In this document: positions 54,195 through 62,256 of the stretch, one piece after another
Layout of the letters: every line of letters starts with the position of its first letter
Numbering within the stretch: position 1 is the first letter of the stretch
Translations under genes and position numbers: made by a program
The notes under the pieces: model-generated
What the model was told of the DNA's origin: nothing
The model's input: only the letters and a program-made list of their open reading frames with translations
Databases searched by the model: none
NCBI RefSeq assembly: GCF_026183895.1
Contig: NZ_JAPFQI010000016.1
Location: 35,040-99,039, forward strand
Source of the DNA: Sabulicella glaciei
GTDB taxonomy: Bacteria > Pseudomonadota > Alphaproteobacteria > Acetobacterales > Acetobacteraceae
Length of the DNA stretch: 64,000 bases
Direction: 5' to 3'

Positions 54195-54973
54195 GTGCGG
54201 GAGCCCCATCCGGGCCGGTTGGGGCGCTCGGTACGGCCGGTGTCCTCGTGGCGCTGCTGCTCCTCTGGGAACTGGCGGTCTGGGCCTTCGCGTCATCGCC
54301 GCTGCTGCTGCCCGCTCCGTCCGCTGTCGTGGCCGATTTCCTGGAGACGCCCGGCTATTATGGCCGGCACGCGCTCTACACATTGTGGACCACGGTCGCC
54401 GGTTTCGGCCTCTCCGTGGTACTTGGCGTCTTTCTTGCGGTGCTGGTCGTGTCCTCGCGCTTGGCCGAACGGCTGATCATGACGGTGCTGGTGGTGATGA
54501 ACTCGCTGCCCAAGGTGGCACTGGCGCCGCTGTTTGTGATCTGGATGGGGACGGGCGCAGAGCCGAAGATCGCCATCGCCGTGATGCTCGCTATCTTCTC
54601 CATCGTTGCCGACATGGTGCTGGGGCTACGCTCCGTAGATCCGGAGGCAGTCGCGCTGGCGCGGGTGCACCGAGCGTCCGCTTGGCGCATCTTGTGGAAA
54701 GTCCGGTTTCCCAACGCATTGCCTGCCTTGTTCGTGGGCATGAAGGTGGCCATCTCCTTTGCATTGGTTGGCGCCATCGTGGGCGAGTTTGTTGGCGGCT
54801 CAGCTGGGCTGGGCCACGTCATTCTGGTGGCGCAAGGTCAGTTCGACACGGTCCGCGTGTTTGCCGCCCTGGCGGTTCTGGGCGTGATGGGAACGACCTT
54901 GTTTTATGTAGTGGAAGCCGCCGAGCGCATCATGCTGCCCTGGCACGTGTCGCAGCGCGTCGATGGCCGGTGA
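54191..54973 (+). CDS. ABC transporter permease (SsuC/ThiX-like)
   Basis: A 260-residue inner-membrane permease with about six hydrophobic segments, the first being LGTAGVLVALLLLWELAVWA. The conserved NSLPKVALAPLFVIWMGTGA and the coupling loop ARVHRASAWRILWKVRFPNALPALF are present. It starts in an ATGA overlap with the ATPase. It is the last gene of the five-gene TetR-linked operon HyuA-HyuB-receptor-ATPase-permease. Confidence 0.9.
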   Translation: MSAGAPSGPVGALGTAGVLVALLLLWELAVWAFASSPLLLPAPSAVVADFLETPGYYGRHALYTLWTTVAGFGLSVVLGVFLAVLVVSSRLAERLIMTVLVVMNSLPKVALAPLFVIWMGTGAEPKIAIAVMLAIFSIVADMVLGLRSVDPEAVALARVHRASAWRILWKVRFPNALPALFVGMKVAISFALVGAIVGEFVGGSAGLGHVILVAQGQFDTVRVFAALAVLGVMGTTLFYVVEAAERIMLPWHVSQRVDGR

Positions 54974-55065
54974 CACGCTGAGAGCTGCTGAGGTCGATTA
55001 GGCATCCGTTCGGCAAGCGGCTCGTCGAAGTAGTAGATTTGAAAGCTGCTTTTGGGCGTCTGCAC

Positions 55066-55392
55066 TCAGTGGCGGGCGTTGGCTCCGAAACGTGCCAAGC
55101 TTAACTCACCGATCGGGAGCCCCGTCTCCCGCCCCCCCATCATGGCGGCGACAGCGCGTCCCATCACTGGTCCCGCCGTCATGCCGAAATTCGAATTGCC
55201 GAAGCCGAGGAAGGCATTCTCCACTCCTGGCATTCGGTCCAAGACCGGGAGCCCATCGGGCAGGCTTGGCCGGATGCCATGCCAGCGCGTGACTTCAGCC
55301 GTGCGGATCCCTGAAAACATCCGCTTGGCCTGTTCCAGGAGAAGATCCGCACGCTTCCAGTTCGGCGGCGCATCATGCCCCGCTGACCCTAG
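55066..55392 (-). pseudogene. DadA-like FAD amino acid oxidoreductase, C-terminal fragment
   Basis: About 108 codons on the minus strand encode the C-terminal part of a D-amino-acid-dehydrogenase-type FAD enzyme: GHDAPPNWKRADLLLEQAKR, VTRWHGIRPSLPDGLPVLD, then NAFLGFGNSNFGMTAGPVMG and the end GELSLARFG. The FAD-binding N-terminus (about 300 residues) is absent. The coding similarity stops at about 55392, exactly where a cluster of inverted repeats begins. Confidence 0.75.
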
Positions 55393-55393
55393 A

Positions 55394-55530
55394 CCGGAAA
55401 ACTGGTCCGGCCATTGTGAGAGTTTTCCGGCAGGTTGGTCCTGCCCCGAACTCTGGTCCGGGGTCTACGCAAGTCCTCGGGCTGCCGATGAAGCCCGAAA
55501 ACTCTCCCTTCGGGCGGACCAGTTTCGGGG
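55394..55530. repeat. Cluster of GGACCAG/CCGGAAAACT inverted repeats
   Basis: CCGGAAAACTGGTCCG (55395-55410) is answered in inverse by CGGACCAGTTTCGGGG (55515-55530). Between them lie AGTTTTCCGG (55421-55430), CCGAACTCTGGTCCGG (about 55446-55461) and CCCGAAAACTCT. The 137-base unit has no coding capacity. It may be the scar or short derivative of an insertion element that truncated the DadA-like gene beside it. Confidence 0.5.
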
Positions 55531-55794
55531 CAACGGTCAAAGAGTGAAGATGAGCGCAGCAGGCTTGGGTGGTTCAAGGGGCCGCCCCTGGCGTCGCAGC
55601 TCAAGAAACTGCCGATCCACCTCCCCGGTTTGCTGGGAGATGCATCAGGCAACGAGGTCGCACTGGAGTCTGCCTTGTCCCGTGGTGGCGCGACACCGAC
55701 TTAAGCGCTTGCTGCGGTCACGACCCTGTGTCGCGATGATCTTGGCCGCCCTGGGTCTTTCCTGGCCGCCGCTCGGCCCAGCCGGTCACGTTTC

Positions 55795-56598
55795 GTGAGC
55801 GCGTCTTGCGGTCCCGCGCCGGGGCACCTTGCCAGCCGGTGGAGCCAAGTCGACGGGCGGATGATGCACGCCCTGGTTTCCACGGAGCGCGTGCCGGCAG
55901 GACTCTTGCCAGTCGTGCTGGTACATGGCCTGGGCATGTCGAGCCGGTACATGGCCCCGCTTGCGCGGTGCCTCGCACGCGATGCCTTTGTCCTCGCGCC
56001 CGATCTGCCTGGCTTCGGGCTGAGTGATGATCCTCCGCGCGCGCTGACGGTGCCCGGGATGGCTGACGCGCTGGCGGCTTGGATGGATGAGGCCGGGCTT
56101 AGTCGGGCGGCGCTGGTGGCGAACTCGCTCGGCTGCGAGGTCGTGGTGGAACTCGCCATGCAACGACCGGACCTCGTCGCGCGGGCAGTGCTCCAGGGGC
56201 CCACGCCAGACAGGGAGCATGCCTCAGCTATACGGCAACTGGCGATGTTCTTCTTGACGAGCCTGTTTGAGAACCCAGGCATCATATGGGTCGCCCTCAC
56301 GGATTATCTCCGCGCCGGTGTGCGGCGCTACGTCCAGACCTTTCGCCACATGCACGGCTACAGCCTGTCGGCCAAGCTGCCGTATGTCGCCGCGCCGGCG
56401 CTGATCGTCCGGGGTGCACGCGACTACCTCGTCCCACAGGGCTGGGTGGAGCGCATGGTGCGGCTGATGCCCAATGCCAGCCTCGTCGTCATGCCTTCCG
56501 TAGCACATGGCATGAACTATTCTCATCCAGCCGAACTGCGGGCTGCCATCCTGCCCTTCCTTCTCGGAAGTGGCCCCCCGGCCGACCACTCGGTCTAG
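55795..56598 (+). CDS. Alpha/beta hydrolase
   Basis: A 267-residue alpha/beta-fold hydrolase. The oxyanion segment VVLVHGLGMSSRY is near residue 40-52 and APDLPGFGLSD near 75; the nucleophile elbow is VANSLGCEVV with Ser111, the acid is in RGARDYLVP and the histidine in SVAHGMNYSHP. The elbow has Ala in place of the usual first Gly of GxSxG. The start is GTG at 55795; ATGs at 55861 and 55864 would cut off SRWSQVDG, which looks conserved. It converges on the PAP2 gene with overlapping stop codons (CTAG at 56595-56598). The 55531-55794 gap shows nothing else. Confidence 0.85.
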   Translation: MSASCGPAPGHLASRWSQVDGRMMHALVSTERVPAGLLPVVLVHGLGMSSRYMAPLARCLARDAFVLAPDLPGFGLSDDPPRALTVPGMADALAAWMDEAGLSRAALVANSLGCEVVVELAMQRPDLVARAVLQGPTPDREHASAIRQLAMFFLTSLFENPGIIWVALTDYLRAGVRRYVQTFRHMHGYSLSAKLPYVAAPALIVRGARDYLVPQGWVERMVRLMPNASLVVMPSVAHGMNYSHPAELRAAILPFLLGSGPPADHSV

Positions 56599-57347
56599 CC
56601 GCCCGTATCGGTTTCCACGCTGCCGCGCCGCTGGAGCGCGCGCGCGATGAGCCAGAACAACAGTGCCCACCCAGCACCGACAGTCCAGCCAGCCAGCACG
56701 TCCGTCGGCCAGTGCACACCGAGATAGACGCGGCTCACCCCGACCAGCAGCGCCAACAGGACGGCGGCAGAAAGAACAAATGCCTTCACGCTTCTATCAG
56801 GCTCCACGCGGGCGAGCAGGGCGCCCAGGGTGAGGTAGACCACCGCGGCCATCATTGAATGCCCACTCGGGAAGCTGGCGGACGAGACGTAGGAGCCGTG
56901 TGGCACCAGATCAGGGCGAGCCCGCTCGAAGGCACCCTTCAGCGCCATGCTTACCAAGATGCCGCTGCTGACCGCCGCCAAAAGCAGCCACGCCGCATGC
57001 CAGAGGCGCCGCAATGCCATGAAGGCCGCGACCAGGAACGTGAGCAGCGTCAGCACGGCGACGCCGCCAAGGGCTGTGACATCGCGCCCCATCTCCGCCA
57101 GCCATGGCGGGCCAAGAGGGTTGGCCGGGTTCGTTGGGGAGCGCAGAGCCAGAAGCAAGGCACGGTCAATTGCCGCCGTCTCCCCTGCCAGAACTGCATC
57201 GGCGAGTTCGACAAAGCCCCAGACAGTCACGGCCGGCAGCAAAAGGAGCAGAACAATCCGAAGTTCCAGTTTTTCGCCGGCCGAGGCAAGCGGGTAGCTC
57301 AGCGGCTTTGACCGGGGAGAGCGTGGCGCTGGCCTTCCACTTGTCAT
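56595..57347 (-). CDS. PAP2-family membrane phosphatase
   Basis: A 250-residue membrane enzyme that removes phosphate from lipids such as undecaprenyl diphosphate or phosphatidic acid. The three-part phosphatase signature is complete: KGAFERARPD near residue 135, the PSGHSMM motif near 160 and SRVYLGVHWPTDVLAG near 203-218. Five or six hydrophobic helices surround it. The start is the ATG at 57347. It is a single gene, convergent with the hydrolase. Confidence 0.9.
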   Translation of the reverse strand: MTSGRPAPRSPRSKPLSYPLASAGEKLELRIVLLLLLPAVTVWGFVELADAVLAGETAAIDRALLLALRSPTNPANPLGPPWLAEMGRDVTALGGVAVLTLLTFLVAAFMALRRLWHAAWLLLAAVSSGILVSMALKGAFERARPDLVPHGSYVSSASFPSGHSMMAAVVYLTLGALLARVEPDRSVKAFVLSAAVLLALLVGVSRVYLGVHWPTDVLAGWTVGAGWALLFWLIARALQRRGSVETDTGG

Positions 57348-58559
57348 TCGCGCATTCCACCTCCGTCATCCATCCAGCGGGAACCCTGCAGAGAGAGAGG
57401 CGCCTCAGCGTCCCATGCGCCGAACGGCCAAGCGCGAAACACGTTACGCCACGGTGCGCAAGGACGGCGCTGTGAGGGCCTCTGCCGCAATGTCCATCAA
57501 AGAGGTGCGGGAAGCCTCGCTCCTCTGGTTCTTTATCGGAGGGACGTCTGCAAGCGGCTTTCTGGAGCTTTGCTCCGTTTGTCTTACGGTGCCTACTTCC
57601 CGCCGCTCGGTGAAAGGGCAGTGAAACTCTGTGCCACTGCATGCGCACGTCGGGGGGAAACAGAGCAGGGAAGCTCCAAAACGAATACTGAAGGCAGCGA
57701 GGCTGAACCGGCGAACACGTGGACCAACCGGACTTTCGGCCTCAACGAAACCACATTCCTGAGCATGTGTTCTTAGGGTACTACCGGACTACTGCTTTCC
57801 GCATGTTTGTCCTCTCAAGAGTGGTCAGGCCCCATCCCATCGCTTTCGGGCGGTGGGGTGGGGCCTTCACCACAAGAGGCCTCGCGCGTGGGCCACCCGT
57901 TCAGGAGGAGCGGCGCCCCTGAAGCTTCAGCTTCTTCCTCTCTATTCGGGCCGACACTCGGCTCTGATTGCCGAGGACGCGTGGCCTGGGGTTGGTGCCG
58001 ATCTCAACGGAGCGGCCCAAACCATCAGCTTCCAGCAGCGTCAAATGGTCCTCTCCACCGGCAGGCCTTGGTGTTTGTGGTAGGTGAGGGCGTGGCGAAC
58101 TCCATGCCGGAGACACGCTGGAAGACGTTCTTGACCTTGCCGTCATAAGCCCCGAAGACGTGTGTGCCTTCAGGCAGACCACGCGCCTCGTGGAGGCGGC
58201 GGTCGGCCCTGACCTGCAAAAGACGGTTAGGGAGGCTCTCAACCATGCTTCAAACCTGCCGCGCTTCTTGCCTGGCGTCGCTGCTCCCCGAGAAGTGACG
58301 CCCGTCTTCGGGCCGCAGCGTGGCCTCGAGAGAAGCCTCGCCCTCAGAATATGTGGATACCGCCTCACGGAGCCCGAGGGCACAGCACTGCCCTGGCGCA
58401 CAAATACCTTCGCCTTTCCCATGGGTTTGCCCCGACGGTTGCCTCCGTATCGCCACGGAGTTTCGTGGGGTTTTGCGTTTCCCATCTCCCGCGCCTCGAC
58501 GAGGGCGCAGTGCACGCGACGTAGGCGTGGCCCTCGCCCCAGCGAAGGGAGGCTGAGGA
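57348..58559. other. 1.2-kb stretch without a supported gene
   Basis: No open frame here matches a family I recognise. There are small frames on both strands (for example minus 58025-58246), none with a good ribosome site, and codon use unlike the neighbours. One strong hairpin (57828-57865) stands out. The region separates the catabolic part of the window from the small secreted proteins and may be decayed genes or carry an unannotated RNA. Confidence 0.4.
57828..57865. terminator. Strong GC-rich hairpin, possible terminator
   Basis: GGCCCCATCCCATCG (57828-57842) pairs with CGGTGGGGTGGGGCC (57851-57865) across an 8-base loop; 15 pairs counting two G-U. There is no run of T after it on either strand, so it is either a terminator without the classic tail or part of a structured RNA. 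Confidence 0.4.
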
Positions 58560-59144
58560 ATGACCGAATCCACCACGACCCGACGCCAGCCGCGAGCGCG
58601 CTGCGCCGCGCTGACCTTGGCCGTCCTGCTTGGCGGCTCCCTCGCGGCCGGCAGCGCAGCGGCGCAGGATCGGGGGCCGCGCAACGAGCGCCACGACTGG
58701 GGCTTCGCCTCGCCCAACTCCGGGGGCCACGGCTCGCCCGGGTATGATCGAGGAAGCGATGGCGGTGCCCAGGGGCAGGACCGCGACCTCGACAGCATGG
58801 CGCGCGATGCCTTCGACCGCGGCTACCGCGCGGGACGTGAGCAGGAGCGACGGAACTTCCAGTCGGGACCGGGGTGGAACAACGCGGCCCAGCGTCAGGC
58901 CTATCAGCTGCTCGAGCACGCCGCGGCCGACCTTCGTCGCGCGCTCATGCTGATGCATCGCGACCCATCCCTGCCACGAAACAATACGGCCCTGGTGGAA
59001 GCGACGCAGGCCCTGATCCAGCTGCAGAACGCGATGACCTGGCTCCCAAGCCAGCGGAGCGAGAACCTCCGCCCGGATGGCGGCGGGTTCGGCCCTGGGG
59101 ATCAGGTCGGGCCGGCCCGTGCGCAAGGCGGCTGGCGCGGCTGA
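58560..59144 (+). CDS. Small secreted protein with DRGYRAGREQERR motif
   Basis: A 194-residue protein of unknown function. A signal peptide (ALTLAVLLGGSLAAGSAAA, about residues 17-35) is followed by a Gly/Asp/Arg-rich low-complexity stretch, then DAFDRGYRAGREQERRNF near 83-100, then a helical region (AYQLLEHAAADLRRALMLMH) and a Gly-rich tail. GGGAGG and GAGG precede the ATG. The DRGY motif recurs in the next two genes, which are also secreted. No known family is recognised. Confidence 0.75.
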   Translation: MTESTTTRRQPRARCAALTLAVLLGGSLAAGSAAAQDRGPRNERHDWGFASPNSGGHGSPGYDRGSDGGAQGQDRDLDSMARDAFDRGYRAGREQERRNFQSGPGWNNAAQRQAYQLLEHAAADLRRALMLMHRDPSLPRNNTALVEATQALIQLQNAMTWLPSQRSENLRPDGGGFGPGDQVGPARAQGGWRG

Positions 59145-59180
59145 GCGGACAGCAAGCCATCCATGATCCGACCAATCCGA

Positions 59181-59200
59181 GGGCGGCGCCTTTGCCGCCC
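59181..59200. terminator. GC hairpin between secreted-protein genes
   Basis: GGGCGGC (59181-59187) and GCCGCCC (59194-59200) form a 7-pair stem with a 6-base loop just after the first DRGY gene. There is no clear T run, so termination would be weak or partial. Confidence 0.45.
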
Positions 59201-59225
59201 GCGGGGCAATTAGAAGAGACAAGAC

Positions 59226-59552
59226 ATGAAGAAGTTCATCCTGCCGATCATCGCCATTGGCACACTCGCCGGTGTCGCCGCATCCCCGATCCCTGCACTG
59301 GCGCAGGGCGACGACGGGTCCTCCCGCCGGGGCTACTCCGAGTATGACCGCGGCTTCCGCGACGGCCAGGATCGCGAGCGTCGCTCGCGTGAGGCTTACG
59401 AGCGCGGCTATCGCCAGGGTCAGATGGAGGAGCGCCGCGAGCGTCAGCGCCTCGGCATGGGTATGGGCCCGCGAGGCTGGAGCGGCGAGCGCGAGTTCGA
59501 GCGCGAGGGACGCTTCGGTGGCATGTTCGGCGAGCGCGACTTCGGTGATTGA
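59226..59552 (+). CDS. Small secreted protein with two DRGF/ERGY motifs
   Basis: A 108-residue secreted protein. The signal peptide KKFILPIIAIGTLAGVAASP (residues 2-21), ending PALAQG, is clear. The mature part is very charged and contains YDRGFRDGQDRERR and YERGYRQGQMEERRER, two copies of the motif seen in both neighbours, then an Arg/Gly/Glu-rich tail. Function unknown; possibly a disordered envelope protein. Confidence 0.72.
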   Translation: MKKFILPIIAIGTLAGVAASPIPALAQGDDGSSRRGYSEYDRGFRDGQDRERRSREAYERGYRQGQMEERRERQRLGMGMGPRGWSGEREFEREGRFGGMFGERDFGD

Positions 59553-59780
59553 TCAACCCATCACCGCGGCAATCGGGGCCATCCACCGGCGCTCTGTGGC
59601 CCTGATAGCGAACTGCGGTCCCAAGCTGACGTTATGGCGCGTCCCGCAGGGTCGTGCTGGAGCCCCCTGCCCGACACACGCGGGCAGAAGGCTCCACGTG
59701 AAGGGCCGCGCCATCGTGCGTCGGCTCACCACCCCGGGGCAGGGCCACGTGCCCGCCGGGCTTCAGAGAGGAAACCGACA

Positions 59781-60779
59781 ATGACAATGAAACGCTTGGC
59801 CATCCCAGCCTTATCCATCGTCCTTCTCGGCAGCGCGGCGGCGCTGCCGGCCGTGGCGCAGTCGCAGGACCAGAGCTACCGCGGATCCTCCGGCTGGAAC
59901 GACCGTGATTCCGACCGCTTTGGCCGGAATTACTATGATCGCGGCTACCAGCAGGGCCGCGACGACGAGCGGCGCTGGAACCAGCAGCGCAGCGACGGCG
60001 ATCGCCGCGGCATGAGCAGCCAGTCGAGCACCGGATCCTACCCGTCTGGCCCTTCCTATGGCGACAGCCAGAGTGGCCAGCGCAACTGGGGCTCCCAGCC
60101 CTACAGCTCCAGCCAGTCGTGGCAGTGGCCGACCGGGCAGCAATCGGGTCCGCCGCAGTCGGGCCAGTCGCAGGCGGTTCAGCAATACGGCCAGCCACAG
60201 ATGGGCTACCATCACGGCCCCATGCACCATGGCCCTTCGGGCATGGGCCAGGGCAGGTCCTCGGGCACCGATCCGGGCGTGCTCATCCTGCTGATCGAGC
60301 GCGACCGCCAGCAGCAGGCCATGCGCGAGGTCCGGCAGTCGGTGCAGGAGGCGCGCAACGCACTTCAGCAGGGCGACCAGTCGCGGGCGCGCTCGGCGCT
60401 GGATGAGGCGGACCGGACGCTGCGTGAGGCGAATGCGGTGCGCAACCAGCAGGAGGTCGAGCGTCTGCTGAACCAAGCGGACCAGGCGCTCCAGCGCGGG
60501 GACCGCCAAGCCGCTCAGCAGGCATTGCAGCAGGCCCGGCAGGCCATGCGAGAGGACAGCGGAGACCAGACCTCGCGCAGTCAGGGCAGCACAGGGAGCA
60601 GCCAGCCTAGTCAAGCGGCCGGGACCCAGTCGGGTCCGTCGCCGGGGGCGACCACGGGCGGATCCTCCTCGCAAGGTGGCACCTCGAACCCAGGCCAAGG
60701 TTCCACCTCGGGCTCGACCTCGGGCACAGGCTCGACCTCGGGCACAGGCTCGACGTCCGGCACGGGCTCGACGCGCTGA
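59781..60779 (+). CDS. Secreted Gln/Ser-rich protein with DRGY motif and C-terminal repeats
   Basis: A 332-residue protein of unknown function. A signal peptide (RLAIPALSIVLLGSAAALPA) is followed by YDRGYQQGRDDERRWNQQ near residue 52-69, a Ser/Gln/Gly-rich spacer and a His-rich patch (YHHGPMHHGP). A predicted helical domain (about 170-265: EVRQSVQEARNALQQGDQ, EVERLLNQADQALQRGDRQA) reads like helical hairpin repeats. It ends in a Gly/Ser/Thr tail with tandem GSTSGT units. The start is the ATG at 59781 after GAGAGGAAA; the ORF to 59634 is not supported. Confidence 0.75.
   Translation: MTMKRLAIPALSIVLLGSAAALPAVAQSQDQSYRGSSGWNDRDSDRFGRNYYDRGYQQGRDDERRWNQQRSDGDRRGMSSQSSTGSYPSGPSYGDSQSGQRNWGSQPYSSSQSWQWPTGQQSGPPQSGQSQAVQQYGQPQMGYHHGPMHHGPSGMGQGRSSGTDPGVLILLIERDRQQQAMREVRQSVQEARNALQQGDQSRARSALDEADRTLREANAVRNQQEVERLLNQADQALQRGDRQAAQQALQQARQAMREDSGDQTSRSQGSTGSSQPSQAAGTQSGPSPGATTGGSSSQGGTSNPGQGSTSGSTSGTGSTSGTGSTSGTGSTR
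60711..60764 (+). repeat. 18-base tandem repeat coding GSTSGT
   Basis: Units 60711-60728 and 60729-60746 are identical (GGCTCGACCTCGGGCACA); a third, 60747-60764, differs at a few bases, and a partial fourth follows. They encode GSTSGT repeats at the C-terminus of the secreted protein. Copy number is likely to vary between strains. Confidence 0.8.
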
Positions 60780-60788
60780 ATACCTAAG

Positions 60789-60814
60789 GGGCAGACCGGC
60801 TAGCCGGCCTGCCC
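60789..60814. terminator. Near-perfect 26-base palindromic hairpin
   Basis: GGGCAGACCGGC and its partner AGCCGGCCTGCCC form a 26-base palindrome with a single mismatched pair, 10 bases after the stop at 60779. It is a likely terminator for the secreted-protein gene, although no T run follows. Confidence 0.5.
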
Positions 60815-60966
60815 ATCGCCGGGCAGCAGGTTCTCCACCTCGCCTGCGTCACAGGCACCGCGGCCACACCCTGGGCAGCCTTTCACCGGGGTTTGCGCGA
60901 GGCAGCCGCGTTGCAGTCCTGACCGTTACACTCCGGCACGCTCTCTCAAACAAAGGAATGGCCAGG

Positions 60967-61677
60967 ATGCCGAAGAAGCACCCGAACACGGTCCGCTGGG
61001 GCGGCCCAGGCGCAAGCCACGAGGATGCCACCAAGCCCATTCCCGAGCCTCCTCCCGCGCATCCGGAGGATGCCGTGAGCACCAACCCGAGCGTCAGCAT
61101 GCGCTCAGGCGGCGGAGGCGAGCGGGACGCGAAGCACAGCCATGTGGACCCGATGCGGTCGTCGAAGTCGCACGCGACGGATGGTGCGAGCCCAAGCGAG
61201 ACGGACCGCGCCTTTCGCGAGAACCGCTCGCGCAATGACCAGGCCGAGGATGCCCGCGCGGCGGAGGAAGACGACGAGCGCGATGAGGAGGCAGACGATG
61301 CGGCGAGCGACGATGGGGCCGAGGGGGTCGGCCTGCCGGTCCTGCTCAACACGGATTCCTCGGTCCAGGGTCACGAGCAACTCAGCGCAATGGTCGAGCG
61401 GATCGTACGTGCACGTCTGCGGCACCTCGCGCCTCACCTGACGCGCGTGGAGGCTTATGTGACGGACGGCAAGCGGGGCGGGCAGGGCTCTGCCGACCTG
61501 CGGTGCGCCCTGGAGGCGCGGCCCGAGAACGCGAAACCGGTGGGCGCCGATCACTCCGCCGCAACCATCGAGGAGGCGGTGCGGGGCGCGGCTGGAAAGC
61601 TCGCCAGGGTCCTTCGGAGCCAGTTTGGCAAGCGCCATTCGGTGAAGGGCGGGGACACCATCCGGCGCGTGGATTGA
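60967..61677 (+). CDS. HPF/RaiA-like domain protein with long acidic N-terminal extension
   Basis: A 236-residue protein. Residues 1-118 are low-complexity: a Pro/His/Ser-rich start (MPKKHPNTVRWGGPG), then a run of acidic residues (EEDDERDEEADDAASDDGAE). Residues 119-225 resemble the ribosome hibernation factor fold: LPVLLNTDSSVQGHEQLSAM, a helix rich in Arg, LTRVEAYVTD, ADLRCALEARPENAKPV and AATIEEAVRGAAGKLARVLR. If right, it would bind ribosomes under stress. The ATG at 60967 is 9 bases after AAGGA; ATG 60958 is too close. The assignment is by pattern only. Confidence 0.6.
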   Translation: MPKKHPNTVRWGGPGASHEDATKPIPEPPPAHPEDAVSTNPSVSMRSGGGGERDAKHSHVDPMRSSKSHATDGASPSETDRAFRENRSRNDQAEDARAAEEDDERDEEADDAASDDGAEGVGLPVLLNTDSSVQGHEQLSAMVERIVRARLRHLAPHLTRVEAYVTDGKRGGQGSADLRCALEARPENAKPVGADHSAATIEEAVRGAAGKLARVLRSQFGKRHSVKGGDTIRRVD

Positions 61678-61683
61678 CGCGGG

Positions 61684-62256
61684 ATGCGCGGCCTCGGGCT
61701 CTCGCCTTGTGCCAAGAAGATTAAAGCGCTTGCGCTGGCCCTCGTGCCGGCGCCTGCCCTGGCGCAGGGTGAGGGTATGCGTCCCGGCGCGGGCTCGCCC
61801 TTCTCGGTGCGCGACGCCTGTCCCCAGTCCCATCGCGATTTCCAGCTCGAAGCGCGCCTCGGTTGGACCTGGAATCGGGACGGGAGCGACACTTTCTCGC
61901 CTCGCCCTGCCATGAGGTACGGCTTGACCGAAGGCCTGGAACTCCGGCTCGGCGGCACCCAGGACTTCGAAAGGTCTGGGCGGGATACCGGCGTCACCGC
62001 TGGCGGCTTCCGCTGGCAAGCCATGGGGCAGGAGGGCTGGCGGCCGGCTTTTGCCCTTCTCGGTGAAGTCTCAGTTCCTTGCCAGGGCCCTGACTCCGTC
62101 CAGACCGAGATCAGTGCCATCACGAGCCACGTCACGGGCCGTAGGCCGGGCCATTGGGGTCTGCACTTCAATGCGGGCTGGCCGGTCCGGGCCTGCAGCC
62201 CTCGCCCGAGGTGGATCGCCCGCGAGGAGCGCGGCGCGGCAGCGAGGCCGCGGTGA
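61684..62256 (+). CDS. Predicted secreted/outer-membrane protein of unknown function
   Basis: A 190-residue protein with an N-terminal signal (KALALALVPAPALAQ, about residues 14-28). Alternating strand-like segments follow: LEARLGWTWNRDGSDTFSP, MRYGLTEGLELRLGG, FALLGEVSVP and WGLHFNAGW. The pattern suggests a small beta-barrel. The last 25 residues turn Arg/Pro-rich and unlike the rest, so a late frameshift is possible. Its stop overlaps the next start as GTGA. No ribosome site is obvious. Confidence 0.6.
   Translation: MRGLGLSPCAKKIKALALALVPAPALAQGEGMRPGAGSPFSVRDACPQSHRDFQLEARLGWTWNRDGSDTFSPRPAMRYGLTEGLELRLGGTQDFERSGRDTGVTAGGFRWQAMGQEGWRPAFALLGEVSVPCQGPDSVQTEISAITSHVTGRRPGHWGLHFNAGWPVRACSPRPRWIAREERGAAARPR

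Noticed and set aside
58025..58246. Minus-strand frame of 73 codons that looked faintly protein-like
   Set aside because: No family recognised, no ribosome site and no neighbouring partner; left as part of the gene-free stretch.
60711..60764. Tandem repeats considered as a CRISPR-like array
   Set aside because: 18-base units without spacers, in frame inside a secreted protein; a coding repeat.
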